Shown piece after piece: positions 1 to 7,713 of a stretch of DNA of 64,000 nucleotides; position 1 is the first letter of the stretch, and every line of letters starts with the position of its first letter. The notes below the pieces were generated by a model. That model searched no databases, was not told the DNA's origin, and saw nothing but the letters and a program-made list of their open reading frames with translations. A program made the position numbers and the translations under genes. This DNA comes from Casp-actino8 sp039800005 (GTDB lineage: Bacteria; Actinomycetota; Acidimicrobiia; Acidimicrobiales; Ilumatobacteraceae), in the NCBI GenBank assembly GCA_039800005.1, contig JBDLRN010000095.1:1-64000 (forward strand), in the 5' to 3' direction.

Positions 1-412
<412 letters not shown>

Positions 413-464
413 AACTCAGCTCGTGCTTGCTCTGGAGTTGTCAGGGATCCTGACGACGCAAGAT

Positions 465-583
465 TTCCGGTGGCCATAGCGGCGGAGAAACACCCGTTCC
501 CATTCCGAACACGGCAGTTAAGCCCGCCAGCGCCGATGGTACTTGGGGGTAGACCCCCTGGGAGAGTAGGTCGCTGCCGGAAT
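465..583 (+). rRNA. rrf: 5S ribosomal RNA
   Basis: About 119 bases with the typical 5S pattern: a 5' strand TTCCGGTGGCCATAGCG, the conserved core CCCGTTCCCATTCCGAACACG, and a 3' strand (GCTGCCGGAA) that pairs with the 5' end to form helix I. It lies directly downstream of 23S rRNA and upstream of a strong terminator. End positions are estimated from helix I pairing. Confidence 0.95.
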
Positions 584-590
584 TAGTCGA

Positions 591-628
591 CGAAAAGACC
601 CGATCGCCACTGCGGTCGGGTCTTTTCG
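591..628 (+). terminator. rrn operon terminator
   Basis: A perfect 13-base inverted repeat (CGAAAAGACCCGA at 591-603 and its complement at 616-628) surrounds a 12-base loop, and the 3' arm ends with TCTTTTCG. It lies 7 bases after 5S rRNA and before the first protein gene, so it most likely ends the rRNA transcript. Confidence 0.9.
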
Positions 629-676
629 CGTTCTCGGACTTCGGTGGTGATGCACGGTGACGGGTCGTCGGCTCGT

Positions 677-682
677 TACGTT
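677..682 (+). promoter_or_regulatory. Candidate -10 element of a leaderless promoter
   Basis: TACGTT lies exactly 6 bases before the ATG at 689. This is the same arrangement seen before many genes in this window, and it supports 689 over the in-frame GTG at 644 as the start of the DUF2231 gene. Confidence 0.45.
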
Positions 683-688
683 GCGATC

Positions 689-1204
689 ATGGAAACAGTC
701 TTCGATCTTCCGTCCCATCCACTGTTCGTCCATGTGCCGGTGGTCTTGGTCCCGTTGGCTTTTGTGGGTGTGGTGGGGATGGTGGTCCGCCCTCGTTGGT
801 GGGATCGACTGATCTGGCCGACTTTCGTGGTGGCGGTCCTCGGAACCGTCGGCGCCGTGTTGGCTGCGGGATCGGGGGAAGAATTGGAGGAGGCAGTCGA
901 GGGTCGTGCCGTTCGGGCGCTGGTGCACGACCACGCCGAGGCCGGTGAATTGGCAAGAACCGCGTCGCTGTTGTTCTTCGTCGTGCTGGTCGCAACCTTC
1001 TTCGGGCCGCGCGTGGTGACGAGACTCCGTTCGGCCCGGTGGTGGCGACCGATCATGATGGTGGCGGTTCTCGTGAGTGGAGGCGTCGCGTCGTGGTCGA
1101 TGTTCGACGCCGGACACTCGGGTGCGAAGTCGGTGTGGAACGACGTGCACGACGACGGGGATCACGACGACGGGGATCACGACGGTGAGGATCACGACGA
1201 TTGA
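689..1204 (+). CDS. DUF2231-family membrane protein with a His/Asp tail
   Basis: A 171-residue integral membrane protein. The N-terminal LPSHPLFVHVPV motif followed by a hydrophobic stretch is typical of DUF2231 proteins, whose biochemical role is not established. About four membrane segments are visible (near residues 10-30, 42-60, 92-106 and 120-138). The final 20 residues are almost entirely Asp, His and Gly, encoded by a 15-base DNA repeat, and could bind metal. An in-frame GTG at 644 would add 15 residues. The ATG at 689 is preferred because the family motif begins directly after it and a -10-like element sits 6 bases upstream. It is the first gene after the rRNA operon. Confidence 0.75.
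   Translation: METVFDLPSHPLFVHVPVVLVPLAFVGVVGMVVRPRWWDRLIWPTFVVAVLGTVGAVLAAGSGEELEEAVEGRAVRALVHDHAEAGELARTASLLFFVVLVATFFGPRVVTRLRSARWWRPIMMVAVLVSGGVASWSMFDAGHSGAKSVWNDVHDDGDHDDGDHDGEDHDD
1151..1195 (+). repeat. 15-base tandem repeat encoding a His/Asp tail
   Basis: Three consecutive 15-base units of the form GACGACGGGGATCAC (1151-1165, 1166-1180 and a variant at 1181-1195). They encode DDGDH, DDGDH and DGEDH at the C-terminus of the DUF2231 protein. Being in frame and a multiple of three, the array could vary in copy number without breaking the gene. Confidence 0.9.
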
Positions 1205-1243
1205 GCACGGTTGAGGCTCCGTTGTCGTAACCTTGTCGTTTCC

Positions 1244-2548
1244 ATGGCCGACTCCCCGCGCTCTCGTCGTTCCTCCTCGCCCCGCCCTGGTGGGACCCCT
1301 CGGTCCGGCCCGCGCGCTGGTGGGCCTCGTCGTAGTGGCAGCGGTTCGGCCGGTTCCGGTTCGCCGCGTTCGGGTTCGGCCGGTGGCCGATCAACTGGTC
1401 CTCGTTCGAGCTCGTCCCGTTCTGGCGCATCTCGCTCTGGCTCGCCCCGCTCGGGCGCATCTCGGTCGGGCGGATCTCGGTCGGGCGCCGGTCGCCCCGG
1501 TGAATCCGGCGAGCGACGGGCCGGCCCGGAGGGCACTCGTGCTGGAGGTCCTCGAACGGGTGGTTCGCGAGTCGGTGGTTCACGTGCTGGCGGTTCGCGA
1601 GCGGGTGGACCGCGTCGTGACGACCGTCGTGACGACCGGCGCGACGACCGGCGCGACGACCGGCGCGACGACCGTCGGCGACCGCCACGTCAGGTGCGGG
1701 CTGAGGAACGCGAACCCAAGAACGAGGCCGAGCGCCGCCGAGCCGCGGTTCGCGCCCGTGGTGCCGGACAGGCGCGCAAGGACGCCGAGCCGACGCGCGT
1801 CGAGCGCGAGCCCGAGATCTGGATCGACGAGGGTCCGATTCGGGAGGCGGCCGAATCGGCCACGGAGCGAGCCAGCCGTCCGTCTCCAGCCGGTCGTCGA
1901 GCGGCCTCACCGCGTCGTCCGGGAGAGCTCGATCCCGACGTTGCCGCCAATGTCGACGACGTTCTCGAACCCCGTCGGGCAGCCCGCTTGAAAGAACGCC
2001 TCCTCCAGGCTCAAGTAGCCCTCGAGGGGGAGCGGTTCACCGATTCGTTGCGCATGGCTCGTTCGCTGGTCAAAGAAATGCCGCAAGTGGCCGCGGTGCA
2101 CGAAGTCATCGGACTGTCGTCGTATCGCCTCGGCAAATGGCGAGACGCCATTGCATCGCTCGAGATCGCCCGCAATCTGCGTTCGCGCGTGGAAGACCTT
2201 CCGGTGCTGGCCGATTGCTACCGAGCGCTGCGTCGCTGGACCGAGGTCGATCAGGTCTGGAACGAGATCAAGGAGTCGTCACCCGCTCACGAGGTGATGG
2301 CCGAAGGGCGCATCGTCTACGCCGGGTCGCTCGCCGAGCGGGGTGATCTGCGGGGAGCGATTTCGCTGATGACGAAAGTGGCCGCGGTTCCGCGTCGGAT
2401 CCGCCCCCACCACCTCAAGCAGTGGTACGTCTTGGCCGATCTGTACGACCGAGCCGGCGACGTGCAGCGAGCACGGGAGATGTTCCGTCGCATCGCCACC
2501 ATCGACAAGCGTTATGCCGATGTGACCGCCCGTCTCGCCTCGCTCTGA
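1244..2548 (+). CDS. TPR protein with a long Arg/Ser/Gly-rich N-terminal region
   Basis: A 434-residue protein in two parts. Residues 1 to about 130 are low complexity, first SR/SG repeats, then GGSR repeats, then an RRDD repeat. The C-terminal half (about 230-434) is helical with several tetratricopeptide-like units (for example IGLSSYRLGKWRDAIASLEI and VLADLYDRAGDVQRAREMF). TPR units usually mediate protein-protein contacts. A basic, disordered Arg-rich segment suggests nucleic-acid or ribosome contact, which is inference. An upstream TTG at 1211 is in frame, but the ATG at 1244 has TAACCT 10 bases before it. M. tuberculosis has a TPR protein (Rv1691) at the same place in a similar gene order. 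Confidence 0.8.
   Translation: MADSPRSRRSSSPRPGGTPRSGPRAGGPRRSGSGSAGSGSPRSGSAGGRSTGPRSSSSRSGASRSGSPRSGASRSGGSRSGAGRPGESGERRAGPEGTRAGGPRTGGSRVGGSRAGGSRAGGPRRDDRRDDRRDDRRDDRRDDRRRPPRQVRAEEREPKNEAERRRAAVRARGAGQARKDAEPTRVEREPEIWIDEGPIREAAESATERASRPSPAGRRAASPRRPGELDPDVAANVDDVLEPRRAARLKERLLQAQVALEGERFTDSLRMARSLVKEMPQVAAVHEVIGLSSYRLGKWRDAIASLEIARNLRSRVEDLPVLADCYRALRRWTEVDQVWNEIKESSPAHEVMAEGRIVYAGSLAERGDLRGAISLMTKVAAVPRRIRPHHLKQWYVLADLYDRAGDVQRAREMFRRIATIDKRYADVTARLASL
1619..1678 (+). repeat. 12-base tandem repeat, five units
   Basis: Five units of GACGAC followed by CGTCGT, CGGCGC or CGTCGG (starts at 1619, 1631, 1643, 1655 and 1667). They encode an RRDD-type charged repeat in the disordered part of the TPR protein. 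In-frame expansion or contraction would be tolerated. Confidence 0.9.
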
Positions 2549-2609
2549 GGGAGCGATTCCACACTCCGGGCGTCGCGACGAAGGTCGTCGGTGACGAAGG
2601 AGGAGATGC

Positions 2610-2984
2610 GTGAACGTGACGGTGTTGTGCGGAACCTTGAGCAGTGATCCGGTCTGGCGGACTCTGCCGTCGGGAAGTTCGGTGGTGTCGCTCGAGGTGA
2701 CGACCGACAGCGAGTTCGAGACCCGATCGACGGTGCCGGTCTCGGTGGTCGATCCGACACGAGTTCGTGAACTCGAACGGCTGGCGGCCGGAGATGTCGT
2801 GGTCGTGATCGGTGAGACCCGCCGGCGTTTCTATCGTGCCGGCGGTGCCACCGGAAGTCGCACCGAAGTGCGGGCCTCACACGTGATTCCGGCCGGCCGG
2901 CGGGACCGTGTGAGCAAAGCCGTCGCCACGGTCACCTCGGTACTGGGAGACCTGCCGAAGCGAGAACTACCCTTGGGGGCATGA
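2610..2984 (+). CDS. Single-stranded DNA-binding (SSB-like) OB-fold protein
   Basis: A 124-residue protein starting at a GTG with a good ribosome site (AAGGAGGAG about 6 bases upstream). The start MNVTVLCGTLSSDPVWRTLP and the alternating strand pattern (VVSLEVTT, TVPVSVVDP, GDVVVVIGETRRRFY) match the OB fold of SSB family proteins. It is shorter than canonical SSB (about 160-180 residues) and lacks the acidic C-terminal tip that recruits partner proteins, ending in KRELPLGA. It may therefore be an accessory SSB-like protein rather than the main replicative SSB. Its stop overlaps the start of the aldolase gene (ATGA), so the two are probably co-transcribed. Confidence 0.8.
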   Translation: MNVTVLCGTLSSDPVWRTLPSGSSVVSLEVTTDSEFETRSTVPVSVVDPTRVRELERLAAGDVVVVIGETRRRFYRAGGATGSRTEVRASHVIPAGRRDRVSKAVATVTSVLGDLPKRELPLGA

Positions 2985-3868
2985 ATCAGGAGCAACTCAC
3001 TCGTCTGCGCAGTGGCCAGGGTTTCATCGCCGCCCTCGACCAGAGCGGCGGCAGCACACCCAAAGCCCTCCGGTTGTACGGCATCGCCGAAAGCGAGTAC
3101 TCCTCCGACGCGGAGATGTTCGATCTGATCCACGCCATGCGATCGCGCATGATCACGAGCAAGTCCTTCAACGGCGATCGCGTGCTGGGGGCCATCCTCT
3201 TCGAAGGCACCATGGACCGCGAGATCGAGGGGATCGGAAGCGCCGACTATCTCTGGTCGAAGAAGAAGGTGGTTCCCTTCTTGAAAGTCGACAAGGGCCT
3301 CGAGGACGATGCGAACGGTGTACAGGTGATGAAGCCCATGCCACAGCTCGGCGAACTGCTGAAGCGAGCGGTCGACAAAGGCATCTTCGGCACCAAGATG
3401 CGTTCGGTGATCAAGTTGGCCGATCCGGTCGGCATCGAACGAGTGGTTGCTCAGCAGTTCGAGGTCGGTCGCCAGATCCTGGCCGCCGGCTTGGTGCCGA
3501 TCATCGAACCCGAAGTCGACATCAACAGTCCGTCCAAAGCCGAGGCCGAGACGATCCTGAAGTCGGCCCTTCTGGCCGAGTTGAGCAAGCAGCCGACCGA
3601 TCAGCCGGTGATGTTGAAGCTCACCTTGCCGTCGACCGACGACTTCTACGCCGAACTCGTGACGCATGCGAGCGTGCTACGCGTGGTGGCGCTGTCGGGC
3701 GGTTACAGCCGCGACGACGCCAACGCCAAGTTGTCGCGTAATCACGGCATGATCGCCAGCTTCTCGCGCGCTCTCACCGAGGGTTTGTCGGCTCAGCAGT
3801 CCGACGCCGATTTCGACGCCGCCCTCGATGCGGCGATCGCCAGCATCTTTGCCGCCTCGAACACGTGA
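2981..3868 (+). CDS. fda: Class I fructose-1,6-bisphosphate aldolase
   Basis: A 295-residue cytoplasmic enzyme that interconverts fructose-1,6-bisphosphate with dihydroxyacetone phosphate and glyceraldehyde-3-phosphate. Length and sequence closely follow the metal-independent class I aldolases of staphylococcal Fda type. Shared blocks include GFIAALDQSGGSTPKAL near residue 14, GAILFEGTMDREIEG, PFLKVDKG (a Schiff-base lysine region), GTKMRSVI, LVPIIEPEVDIN, LKLTLP and VVALSGGYSR. The ATG overlaps the stop of the SSB-like gene. It converges with the DUF1015 gene, with a repeat-rich 81-base spacer between them. Confidence 0.95.
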   Translation: MNQEQLTRLRSGQGFIAALDQSGGSTPKALRLYGIAESEYSSDAEMFDLIHAMRSRMITSKSFNGDRVLGAILFEGTMDREIEGIGSADYLWSKKKVVPFLKVDKGLEDDANGVQVMKPMPQLGELLKRAVDKGIFGTKMRSVIKLADPVGIERVVAQQFEVGRQILAAGLVPIIEPEVDINSPSKAEAETILKSALLAELSKQPTDQPVMLKLTLPSTDDFYAELVTHASVLRVVALSGGYSRDDANAKLSRNHGMIASFSRALTEGLSAQQSDADFDAALDAAIASIFAASNT

Positions 3869-3891
3869 CGTCGAAGACCTGACGTCGAAAT

Positions 3892-3930
3892 CCTGACGAC
3901 GTCAGAGATCGAACACCTGTCGTCGTCAGG
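3892..3930. terminator. Candidate bidirectional terminator hairpin
   Basis: A perfect 10-base inverted repeat (CCTGACGACG at 3892-3901 and CGTCGTCAGG at 3921-3930) with a 19-base loop. It sits in the spacer between two convergent genes (aldolase and DUF1015). There is no T tract, so termination is inferred from position and symmetry. Confidence 0.5.
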
Positions 3931-3963
3931 CGTCGAACATCTGACGACGTCAGAGATCGAACA
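3893..3963. repeat. Duplicated 23-base segment containing the DUF1015 stop codon
   Basis: An identical 23-base segment occurs at 3893-3915 and again at 3941-3963. Each copy contains the odd palindrome CTGACG-A-CGTCAG. The second copy is the 3' end of the DUF1015 coding sequence including its stop codon. The first lies in the spacer 48 bases away. Confidence 0.85.
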
Positions 3964-5146
3964 GGGGTCGCATCACCGGCCCGGTGCGCAGTTTCGGCGT
4001 GAAGAACGTCGACTTCGGTGGCATCAAGAGTCCTTCGTCGGCCGTGCGCCTGATCTCGGCCACGGTGACCGGACGGATGAGCACACCGGCCACCGCCCCG
4101 TTCTGGCCGCGGGCGACGATGTCGGTCACCAGGTCGACCCCGTGCTGATAGGTCACGTCGTGGTCGAATCCTTCGAGGGCGTGCTCGAGACGAGCGCCGT
4201 CGAGGTCGCGTACGCCATCGAACGACGCGGCACGTGGCGTGAGCCAGGTTCCGGTTCCGTCGGGCGCGACGAGGACGAGCGCACCGCGTCGATCCATCTC
4301 GTTGGTGATGGCGGGCGTGATCGGACCGGCCGGTTCGAGATCGAACGAGTCGGCCAGTCGATCTCGTAATGCGGTGAAGGTCGTGCCGCCGTAGAGGCGG
4401 TGAATGGCGGCCACGCTCAACTGGTCGGCGATCAACTCGCCGATGTAGGTCATGGTGGTCTCGGCTCGGCCGTGGGTTCCGGTGTCGTTCGCGCGCTGTT
4501 CGTCACGGAAGGTGCGACTGATGGCGTAGCGATGATGTCCGTCGGCGATGACGACCTCGTGCGCACCCACCGCCTCGGCGATGGCCGCCACGCGACCGGG
4601 ATCGCTCACTCGCTCGAACACGTGGCGCACGCCGTCGACCACGACGTCACCCAGCGGTTCTCCCGGTGCTGCGAGCAGATCGGTCAGTCCGGCGGCGAGG
4701 GAGAGTCCCCACACCGGCGAGAGGTTCGTGAGGGTGGCCCGCGTGAGGTCGAGTCGATCGGTCTTGGCCTTCGGGGTGGTGCGCTCGTGAGGAAGCACGC
4801 CACCTGCTCCCTCGTCGACCACTTCGAGAGCGCCGATCACGCCACTGGTGCGACGCGATCGGCCCTGCGCGTCGACGAACTCCATCCGGTAGATCGTGAA
4901 CGACGGCTCGGGGTCGACCGCGAGGACGCCGAGGTCGATCCACTCGGTGAGAACACGCGCGGCGGTGGTGTATCGATCCGGTCCGTCGGTCTCCACCGGG
5001 ACGTCGACGTGCACGATGTTGTGGGGGTGGCGCTCGGCCAGCTGACGTCGGTCGTCGTCGGACAACACGTCGTAGGGCGGGGCCAGCACGAGGTCGAGGT
5101 CGACCCCGTGGTAGCGGAGGGCTCGGAACGGTTCGAAGCGCGGCAC
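3950..5146 (-). CDS. DUF1015 family protein
   Basis: A 398-residue soluble protein covering the full DUF1015 family: FEPFRALRY at the N-terminus, LAPPYDVLSDDDR, HPHNIVHVDVP, an EFVDAQGRSRRTSGVIG strand, the conserved ADGHHRY motif near the middle, and a C-terminal LMPPKSTFFTPKLRTG block. The family is widespread and has no agreed biochemical activity. The GTG at 5146 was chosen because the family begins there and CAACCT lies 6 bases upstream, the pattern of a leaderless promoter. A longer in-frame extension to 5320 would run through the neighbour's promoter. It is transcribed away from the HAD phosphatase gene. Confidence 0.88.
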   Translation of the reverse strand: MPRFEPFRALRYHGVDLDLVLAPPYDVLSDDDRRQLAERHPHNIVHVDVPVETDGPDRYTTAARVLTEWIDLGVLAVDPEPSFTIYRMEFVDAQGRSRRTSGVIGALEVVDEGAGGVLPHERTTPKAKTDRLDLTRATLTNLSPVWGLSLAAGLTDLLAAPGEPLGDVVVDGVRHVFERVSDPGRVAAIAEAVGAHEVVIADGHHRYAISRTFRDEQRANDTGTHGRAETTMTYIGELIADQLSVAAIHRLYGGTTFTALRDRLADSFDLEPAGPITPAITNEMDRRGALVLVAPDGTGTWLTPRAASFDGVRDLDGARLEHALEGFDHDVTYQHGVDLVTDIVARGQNGAVAGVLIRPVTVAEIRRTADEGLLMPPKSTFFTPKLRTGPVMRPLFDL

Positions 5147-5203
5147 CCGTCCAGGTTGGCACTCCGACCGGCCTCGAGTGAAACGGCACGGTCTGGTCGA
5201 GAC

Positions 5204-5241
5204 GTCGAAACACAGGAGTCGGAACACGGGAGTCGAAACAC
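5204..5241. repeat. Three 14-base iterons in a divergent promoter region
   Basis: GTCGAAACAC, GTCGGAACAC and GTCGAAACAC start at 5204, 5218 and 5232, exactly 14 bases apart. They lie between the divergent DUF1015 and HAD genes, just upstream of the likely HAD -10 element (CAGGAT, 5255-5260). The direct-repeat geometry suggests a protein-binding site array, though no regulator is identifiable. Confidence 0.6.
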
Positions 5242-5266
5242 CAGGTTTGACTGGCAGGATGAACAG

Positions 5267-6070
5267 GTGAGCGATCGACTCCTTCTGTGCGATCTCGACG
5301 GGGTGATCTGGCTCGCCCATCGCCCGATCGCCGGTTCGGTCGATGCAGTGACCTCGTTTCGTGACGCCGGTTGGCGTGTCGTGTTCGTGACCAACAATTC
5401 GTTCTCGCCGGTGTCGGTCGTCGAGGAGTCACTGGCGGTGATCGGCATCCCGGCCCAAGGTGACGTGATCACCTCGGCCATGGCGGGGGCGACCCTCGTC
5501 GACGCGGGTGAACGGGTCCTGGTGTGTGGAGGCCCGGGGATCGTCGAGGCGGTCGGGCGTCGGGCGGCGAACGTCGTCACGCCCGACGAGGCCGACCGCG
5601 ACCCGCGGGGGATCGACGCGGTGCTCGTCGGCTTCCACCGAGACTTCGACTACGAGACGATGCGGCGGGCCGCGGCGGCCGTTCGCGCCGGAGCGAGATT
5701 GATCGGCACCAACGACGACGCCACGTATCCGACTCCGGACGGTCCGATTCCGGGTGGCGGCAGCATTCTCGCCGCGGTCGCCACCGCGTCGGGTGTCGCC
5801 CCGATCGTGGCCGGCAAACCGCACGAGCCGATGGCCGCCGCCGTGCGCGAACTCGTCGGGGGAGTGTCGCCCGGCGCGGTCATGGTCGGCGACCGTCCGA
5901 GCACCGACGGCCGATTCGCCCGCACGATGCTGTGCCGGTACGCCTTGGTGCGATCCGGAGTGATCGCACCCGGCGCTCCACTCGATCTCGACGGAGACAT
6001 CGGCGACCTCGACGTCCACTTCGACGTCGCCGATCTGGCCGACCTCGCTCGCGCCCTGTCGGTACGGTGA
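5267..6070 (+). CDS. HAD-IIA (NagD-like) sugar/glycerol phosphate phosphatase
   Basis: A 267-residue HAD-superfamily hydrolase. Motif I is LLLCDLDGVIW near residue 5, motif II VVFVTNNS near residue 38, motif III lysine in VAGKPHEP, and motif IV VMVGDRPSTD. The cap lies between motifs II and III, as in the C2-capped HAD-IIA subfamily. In M. tuberculosis the gene in the equivalent place (Rv1692) is a glycerol-3-phosphate phosphatase, so that activity is plausible here. The GTG at 5267 has CAGGAT 6 bases upstream and no ribosome site, suggesting a leaderless mRNA. It is followed 4 bases later by tlyA. Confidence 0.88.
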   Translation: MSDRLLLCDLDGVIWLAHRPIAGSVDAVTSFRDAGWRVVFVTNNSFSPVSVVEESLAVIGIPAQGDVITSAMAGATLVDAGERVLVCGGPGIVEAVGRRAANVVTPDEADRDPRGIDAVLVGFHRDFDYETMRRAAAAVRAGARLIGTNDDATYPTPDGPIPGGGSILAAVATASGVAPIVAGKPHEPMAAAVRELVGGVSPGAVMVGDRPSTDGRFARTMLCRYALVRSGVIAPGAPLDLDGDIGDLDVHFDVADLADLARALSVR

Positions 6071-6074
6071 GCGT

Positions 6075-6830
6075 GTGTCCCGCCGCAGTCGTCTCGACGC
6101 CGATCTGGTTCGCCGTCGACTGGTGTCGAGTCGAACTGATGCCCAGGAGTTGATCGATCTCGGTCGGGTTCTCGTGAACGGTGCGGTGGCCGACAAGGCG
6201 TCGCGTCTCGTCGATCCGGCCGATGCCGTGGTCGTCGAAGGTCCACCGCCTCGTTTCGTGTCGCGCGGCGGCGAGAAGCTGGCGGCCGCTCTCGACGCGT
6301 TCGCGATCGACGTCGTCGGCCGACGCGTCCTCGACGCCGGGGCGTCGACCGGGGGCTTCACCGATTGTCTTCTCCAGGCGGGTGCGTCCCATGTGGTCGC
6401 GCTCGACGTCGGACACGGGCAGTTGCATCCGCGTATTCGTCACGACGAACGTGTCACGGTGATCGAACGCTTCAACGTTCGCGACGTCACACCCGAGGTC
6501 ATCGGCGGCCCGGTCGACATGGTCGTCGCCGATCTGTCGTTCATCTCGCTCACCTTGGTGGCCCGCGCCCTGCTCGGCGTGTGTCGAGAAGGAGCCGAGT
6601 TGGTGTTGCTGGTGAAGCCGCAGTTCGAGGCCGGTCGCCGGGACGTGTCCCGCGGGCGCGGGGTGATCGTCGACCCCGAGGTTCAGCAGCGAGCCGTCGA
6701 CGACGTCACGTCGGCCCTCGAGACGGCCGGAGCCGAGGTTCGCGGCGTGATCGACTCGCCCATACGTGGTGGGGAAGGCAACAAAGAGTTCCTCGTGTGC
6801 GCCGTGGCTCATGGGAGACTGACGCCATGA
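6075..6830 (+). CDS. tlyA: TlyA family rRNA (cytidine-2'-O)-methyltransferase
   Basis: A 251-residue protein with an N-terminal S4 RNA-binding domain (about residues 3-62, RLDADLVRRRLVSSRTDAQELI) and a Rossmann-like methyltransferase domain. The SAM loop is LDAGASTGGFTDCLLQ near residue 86, and VVADLSFISL and LLVKPQFE follow. In mycobacteria TlyA methylates 16S and 23S rRNA and its loss gives capreomycin resistance. GTG start. It sits in the conserved HAD-tlyA-nadK-recN order, and its stop overlaps the nadK start (ATGA). Confidence 0.95.
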   Translation: MSRRSRLDADLVRRRLVSSRTDAQELIDLGRVLVNGAVADKASRLVDPADAVVVEGPPPRFVSRGGEKLAAALDAFAIDVVGRRVLDAGASTGGFTDCLLQAGASHVVALDVGHGQLHPRIRHDERVTVIERFNVRDVTPEVIGGPVDMVVADLSFISLTLVARALLGVCREGAELVLLVKPQFEAGRRDVSRGRGVIVDPEVQQRAVDDVTSALETAGAEVRGVIDSPIRGGEGNKEFLVCAVAHGRLTP

Positions 6831-7705
6831 GTGCGAGTCGCCGAGTCCTCGTGGTCGGTCACGCCGATCGTCCCGAGGCTGCCGACTTGGCGCGGCGCGC
6901 CGAGGCCTGGCTGACCGAGCGCGGCTTCGAGGTCGTGGCGACCGCCGACGATCGCGACCGACTCGGTCTCGCTTCGGCCGGTGACTGGCCGATCGAAACG
7001 AGACCCGGTGGAGAGCCGGGTGATGCATTGGCTCTCGCCCTCAGCATCGGTGGCGACGGAACGATGCTGCGTTGCGTGACATTGGTGGGGGAGTCGGAGA
7101 CACCCGTCCTCGGGGTCAACGTGGGTCTGCTCGGTTACCTCACTGCGGTGGAACCGCCGTCGATGATCGATGCTCTGTCCGACCATTTCGCCGGACGTCT
7201 CGATCGTGAGGAGCGCCTGGTGCTCGAGGTGACGGCGCACTCGAGTGCGGGAGTTCGCCGGTATCGCGCTCTCAACGAGGCGTCGCTCGAGAAGTTGACA
7301 GCTGGTCACACGGTGCGCCTCCAGGTCAGCATCGACGAGATTCCGTTCACCACCTACCAAGCCGACGGCATGATCGTCGCCACTCCCACCGGTTCGACGG
7401 CGTACTCGCTGTCGGCACGTGGGCCCATCGTGTCGCCGCGGATGCGGGCCATTCTCCTCACACCGTTGTCGCCGCACATGTTGTTCGACCGTTCACTCGT
7501 CCTCGCGTCCGACGAGGTCGTCGAACTCGACGTGACGGGTACTCGGCCGGTCGGTCTGGCCGTCGACGGCGAGTACATGGGGGTCCTGCAGCCCGGCGAT
7601 CGCATCGAGTGTCGCGAATCGAAGCATCCGGCGATCTTCGTCCGGGCGAACGGGCAGAGTTTCCATCGCGTCCTGAAGTCCAAGTTCGGCCTGTCCGACC
7701 GGTAG
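6827..7705 (+). CDS. nadK: NAD kinase
   Basis: A 292-residue cytoplasmic enzyme that phosphorylates NAD to NADP using ATP or polyphosphate. The hallmark GGDGT motif is in LSIGGDGTMLR. The second family block is present as ALNEASLEKL, and GMIVATPTGSTAYSLSA is the conserved glycine/threonine-rich NAD-binding region. The ATG overlaps the tlyA stop, and recN follows 8 bases after the stop. This tlyA-nadK-recN order is widespread in actinobacteria. Confidence 0.96.
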   Translation: MSASRRVLVVGHADRPEAADLARRAEAWLTERGFEVVATADDRDRLGLASAGDWPIETRPGGEPGDALALALSIGGDGTMLRCVTLVGESETPVLGVNVGLLGYLTAVEPPSMIDALSDHFAGRLDREERLVLEVTAHSSAGVRRYRALNEASLEKLTAGHTVRLQVSIDEIPFTTYQADGMIVATPTGSTAYSLSARGPIVSPRMRAILLTPLSPHMLFDRSLVLASDEVVELDVTGTRPVGLAVDGEYMGVLQPGDRIECRESKHPAIFVRANGQSFHRVLKSKFGLSDR

Positions 7706-7713
7706 CCGTCGCG

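Noticed and set aside
1053..1910. 285-codon minus-strand frame opposite the TPR protein
   Set aside because: An Arg-rich shadow of the repetitive SR/RD region. No ribosome site or motifs.
5247..5252. TTGACT as a -35 box for the HAD gene
   Set aside because: It lies only 2 bases from the CAGGAT element, so it cannot act as its -35 hexamer.
4400..5266. Long in-frame extension upstream of the HAD phosphatase
   Set aside because: It runs antisense through DUF1015 and has no family similarity. The HAD fold starts at 5267, where a promoter-like hexamer also sits.
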